Assembly: GCA_019312985.1 (NCBI GenBank)
Contig: JAFDCC010000175.1
Location: 1-5,442, forward strand
Direction: 5' to 3'
From: Deltaproteobacteria bacterium
GTDB taxonomy: Bacteria; Desulfobacterota; Desulfobulbia; Desulfobulbales; BM004
Length of the DNA: 5,442 bases
This document shows, one piece after another, positions 3,668-5,442 of the stretch. The stretch's first letter is position 1. Each line of letters opens with the position of its first letter. The notes beneath the pieces are model-generated. The model was given only the letters and a program-made list of their open reading frames with translations, was not told the DNA's origin and made no database searches. A program made the translations under genes and the position numbers.

Positions 3668-5442
3668 TCAGAACGCCATGCCGAGGCTGAAGTGATAGAC
3701 CCAGGATGCCTCACCCCAGAGTTTGTCCGGATCCGGGTTCCAGGCGACGTCGAGCCTGACCGGCCCCACCGGCAGGAGGTACTGAAAGCCCATGCCGACA
3801 CCGTAGCTGAAGCTGCTGAAAAAATCCTTGAGGGTGTCATCCAGCAGATCACCGCTTTCTGAATAAGGCGCAAAATCCCTTGCCAGCAGCGACCGGTTGG
3901 GCGAGATATTGCCGGCATCGACATAGAGGGCGGCGGCAAAATTCCTGTACAATCTCTTACGCAACTCTATGGAAAAGACTGTATAACCGAGGCCGCCGAC
4001 CGGTTCGCCGCTTGCATCCTGCGGTCCCAATTCAGAGTGTTCAAAGCTGCGCACCGTGGTATCGCCGCCGTTGAAAAACCGCTCGCTGATGGGAATGTAA
4101 TCCTGTTCGCCGAAAGGGACAATGAGTCCGGCTGTTGCCCGCAGACCGATAATATAGTCCCGCTTCACCTTGATGAAGTACCTGCTTCCCAGGGTAATGC
4201 GGCCAAACTCCAGGTCGCTGCCAAGGGCAGGCAGGGAGATGTCAAGGCTGCCGGCCAGGCGCAGCCCTGATGCCGGATAAAAGATGTCGTCGCGCGAGTC
4301 CCAGACAAGCTGAACGCCTATTGCACCCTTGCTGTAATCCTCTTCGTTCCCGGGGAGGTCCGCGTCCTTCGAAAGGGAGTAGAGATCGGTAATCCTGTAC
4401 TGGTAGCCTGCGGAAAGGCTAAGGTTTCGGTTCAATTTCCGGGAGAAGATTGTCGAAAGGCTTATTTCCTCGGAGGTGTAGGAGGGCTCCTCCCGCCGAT
4501 CGTACACCAGGGGGATGTTCATGCTTATGTCGCTTTGCAGAAGCCAGGGATCGGTGTAGCTCACAGTCAGGCTCTGGGCCCGGACAGAAAGCAGGGTTTC
4601 CAGCCTGCCGTTCCGGCCGATGCCGAAAAGGTTCTTTTCAAGGACGCCTGCCCGCAGCCGCGCCTGTTCATATGACCCCCAGCCCGGTTCGATATAATAT
4701 TCGCGGGTCGGCAGTTCCTCCACCTGCACCTCGAGATCGGTGCCGGACTCGGTTGCCGGCTGGAGAAGGCCGATTTCCACCCTGCTGAAAAGCCCGGTAT
4801 CGTAAAGACTCCTGAAACTCTCCATCCGGCCTTTGTTGGTGTAGATGTCCCCGGGCTCAAGCTTCAGCCTTCTGAGGATAAATGATTCCCTGATTCTTGC
4901 ATTGCCCGAAACGGCAACATCCCTGATCCTGATCTTTTCCCCGCGGGCTATATCGGCTGTCAAGGTTGTCTTGCCCGTCTTCTCCAGCACCGCTTCAACC
5001 TCCACGGCCGCATGGGCGAACCCTATGGAGTCATAGGCCGACTCGAGCTCTGTCCGCAAAAGAAGCCGGCGTCGGGCATGGTATGGTATACCTGCAAACT
5101 CCTTCCTGATCCCCTCAAGTTCAGCGGCGATCTCCTCCGGCAGATCGCCGCGCAAAACGACCTCACTAACGAGGTAGCGCGTCCCCTCAGAAACCGGGAC
5201 GGTAAGGGTGACCCCGGTACGATCTTCGGTGAAGGCGAAGGCCGGCCTTCCCACCTGAACGTCGACGTATCCTTCTCCCCGGTAGTAGTCCTCTACTTTC
5301 CCCAGTACACTCCTGACCCCGGACTCGACAAAGAATATTTTCGGCGTCGTGCCCCCGACACCCCTGTTCTGTGGAAAAAAACCGAGCAACGTCTCGGGTT
5401 CGACCTGGTCGTTTCCTCTAAAAATAACCTTTTCAAGCACCA
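3668..5442 (-). CDS. BamA/TamA-type Omp85 outer-membrane assembly protein, N-terminus off window
   Basis: An Omp85-superfamily protein; about 590 residues are visible (numbered from the GTG at 5440). Three POTRA domains run about 2-87 (LEKVIFRGN... VTLTVPVSEG), 88-168 (RYLVSEVVLRGDL...) and 169-243 (IRIRDVAVSGN... DLEVQVEELP). From about 245 to the end is the 16-strand-type barrel, opening YYIEPGWGSYEQARLRAGVLEKNLFG. It contains WDSRDDIFYPASGLRL (380-395), the lid-loop motif FFNGGDTTVRSF (455-466), LGPQDASGEPVGG (471-483), GVGMGFQYLLPVGPVRLDVAW (547-567) and a C-terminal ...FSLGMAF ending in Phe, the outer-membrane beta-signal. Such proteins fold and insert beta-barrels into the outer membrane. 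The edge GTG lies within the first POTRA strand, so the start is probably off the right edge. Whether it is the main BamA, a TamA or a paralogue cannot be settled; no tamB follows. Ser replaces Gly in the usual VRGF motif. Confidence 0.93.
   Translation of the reverse strand, partial: VLEKVIFRGNDQVEPETLLGFFPQNRGVGGTTPKIFFVESGVRSVLGKVEDYYRGEGYVDVQVGRPAFAFTEDRTGVTLTVPVSEGTRYLVSEVVLRGDLPEEIAAELEGIRKEFAGIPYHARRRLLLRTELESAYDSIGFAHAAVEVEAVLEKTGKTTLTADIARGEKIRIRDVAVSGNARIRESFILRRLKLEPGDIYTNKGRMESFRSLYDTGLFSRVEIGLLQPATESGTDLEVQVEELPTREYYIEPGWGSYEQARLRAGVLEKNLFGIGRNGRLETLLSVRAQSLTVSYTDPWLLQSDISMNIPLVYDRREEPSYTSEEISLSTIFSRKLNRNLSLSAGYQYRITDLYSLSKDADLPGNEEDYSKGAIGVQLVWDSRDDIFYPASGLRLAGSLDISLPALGSDLEFGRITLGSRYFIKVKRDYIIGLRATAGLIVPFGEQDYIPISERFFNGGDTTVRSFEHSELGPQDASGEPVGGLGYTVFSIELRKRLYRNFAAALYVDAGNISPNRSLLARDFAPYSESGDLLDDTLKDFFSSFSYGVGMGFQYLLPVGPVRLDVAWNPDPDKLWGEASWVYHFSLGMAF

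Noticed and set aside
3502..3939. 145-codon minus-strand frame running from the Omp85 gene into the intergenic gap
   Set aside because: Most of it is an out-of-frame copy of the Omp85 C-terminus. The non-overlapping tail (ending VGRDIKPE) looks faintly protein-like, but it has only GTG or TTG starts, no ribosome-binding site and no known family.

Overview
The window looks like chromosomal DNA of a Gram-negative bacterium of moderately high GC. The gene content (an Omp85-family outer-membrane assembly protein, a lipoprotein, a lipid A-type acyltransferase, a periplasmic SYLF protein and a DUF58/MoxR-type vWA protein) and the style of the intergenic repeats suggest a deltaproteobacterium-like (Desulfobacterota) organism. 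That placement is an impression from the proteins, not a database result.

Layout. Nt 1-752 (+) hold the 3' part of a DUF58 gene, whose start lies off the left edge. Nt 753-1056 are a gene-free, repeat-rich junction between two convergent genes. It contains two heptad arrays reading GGAGTGA or similar, an 8-bp tandem duplication, an inverted pair of ~30-36 bp REP/MITE-like units, and a degenerate TTNACNA heptad array. The outer arrays touch the stop codons of both flanking genes. Nt 1057-1626 (-) encode a secreted SYLF/Ysc84-type lipid-binding protein with a good ribosome-binding site and a possible promoter upstream.

The remaining genes are all on the minus strand and probably form one transcription unit, read right to left. 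First is a BamA/TamA-type Omp85 protein (3668-5442, N-terminus off the right edge), then a Tyr/Pro-rich lipoprotein (2850-3488), then an LpxL/LpxM-type acyltransferase (1817-2785). The unit ends at a convincing intrinsic terminator (1752-1775). Each of the first two stop codons is followed at once by a hairpin without a U-tract.

The right-hand cluster has an outer-membrane biogenesis theme: protein insertion into the outer membrane, a probable outer-membrane lipoprotein, and acylation of lipid A or a related glycolipid. Most genes belong to known families. The points most worth a second look are the organised repeat junction at 746-1057, the A9 and A8 homopolymers at the two ends of the acyltransferase gene, the poorly characterised Tyr-rich lipoprotein inside the Omp85 cluster, and the VRSF form of the Omp85 lid-loop motif. 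I did not find a clear new defence, mobile or RNA system.
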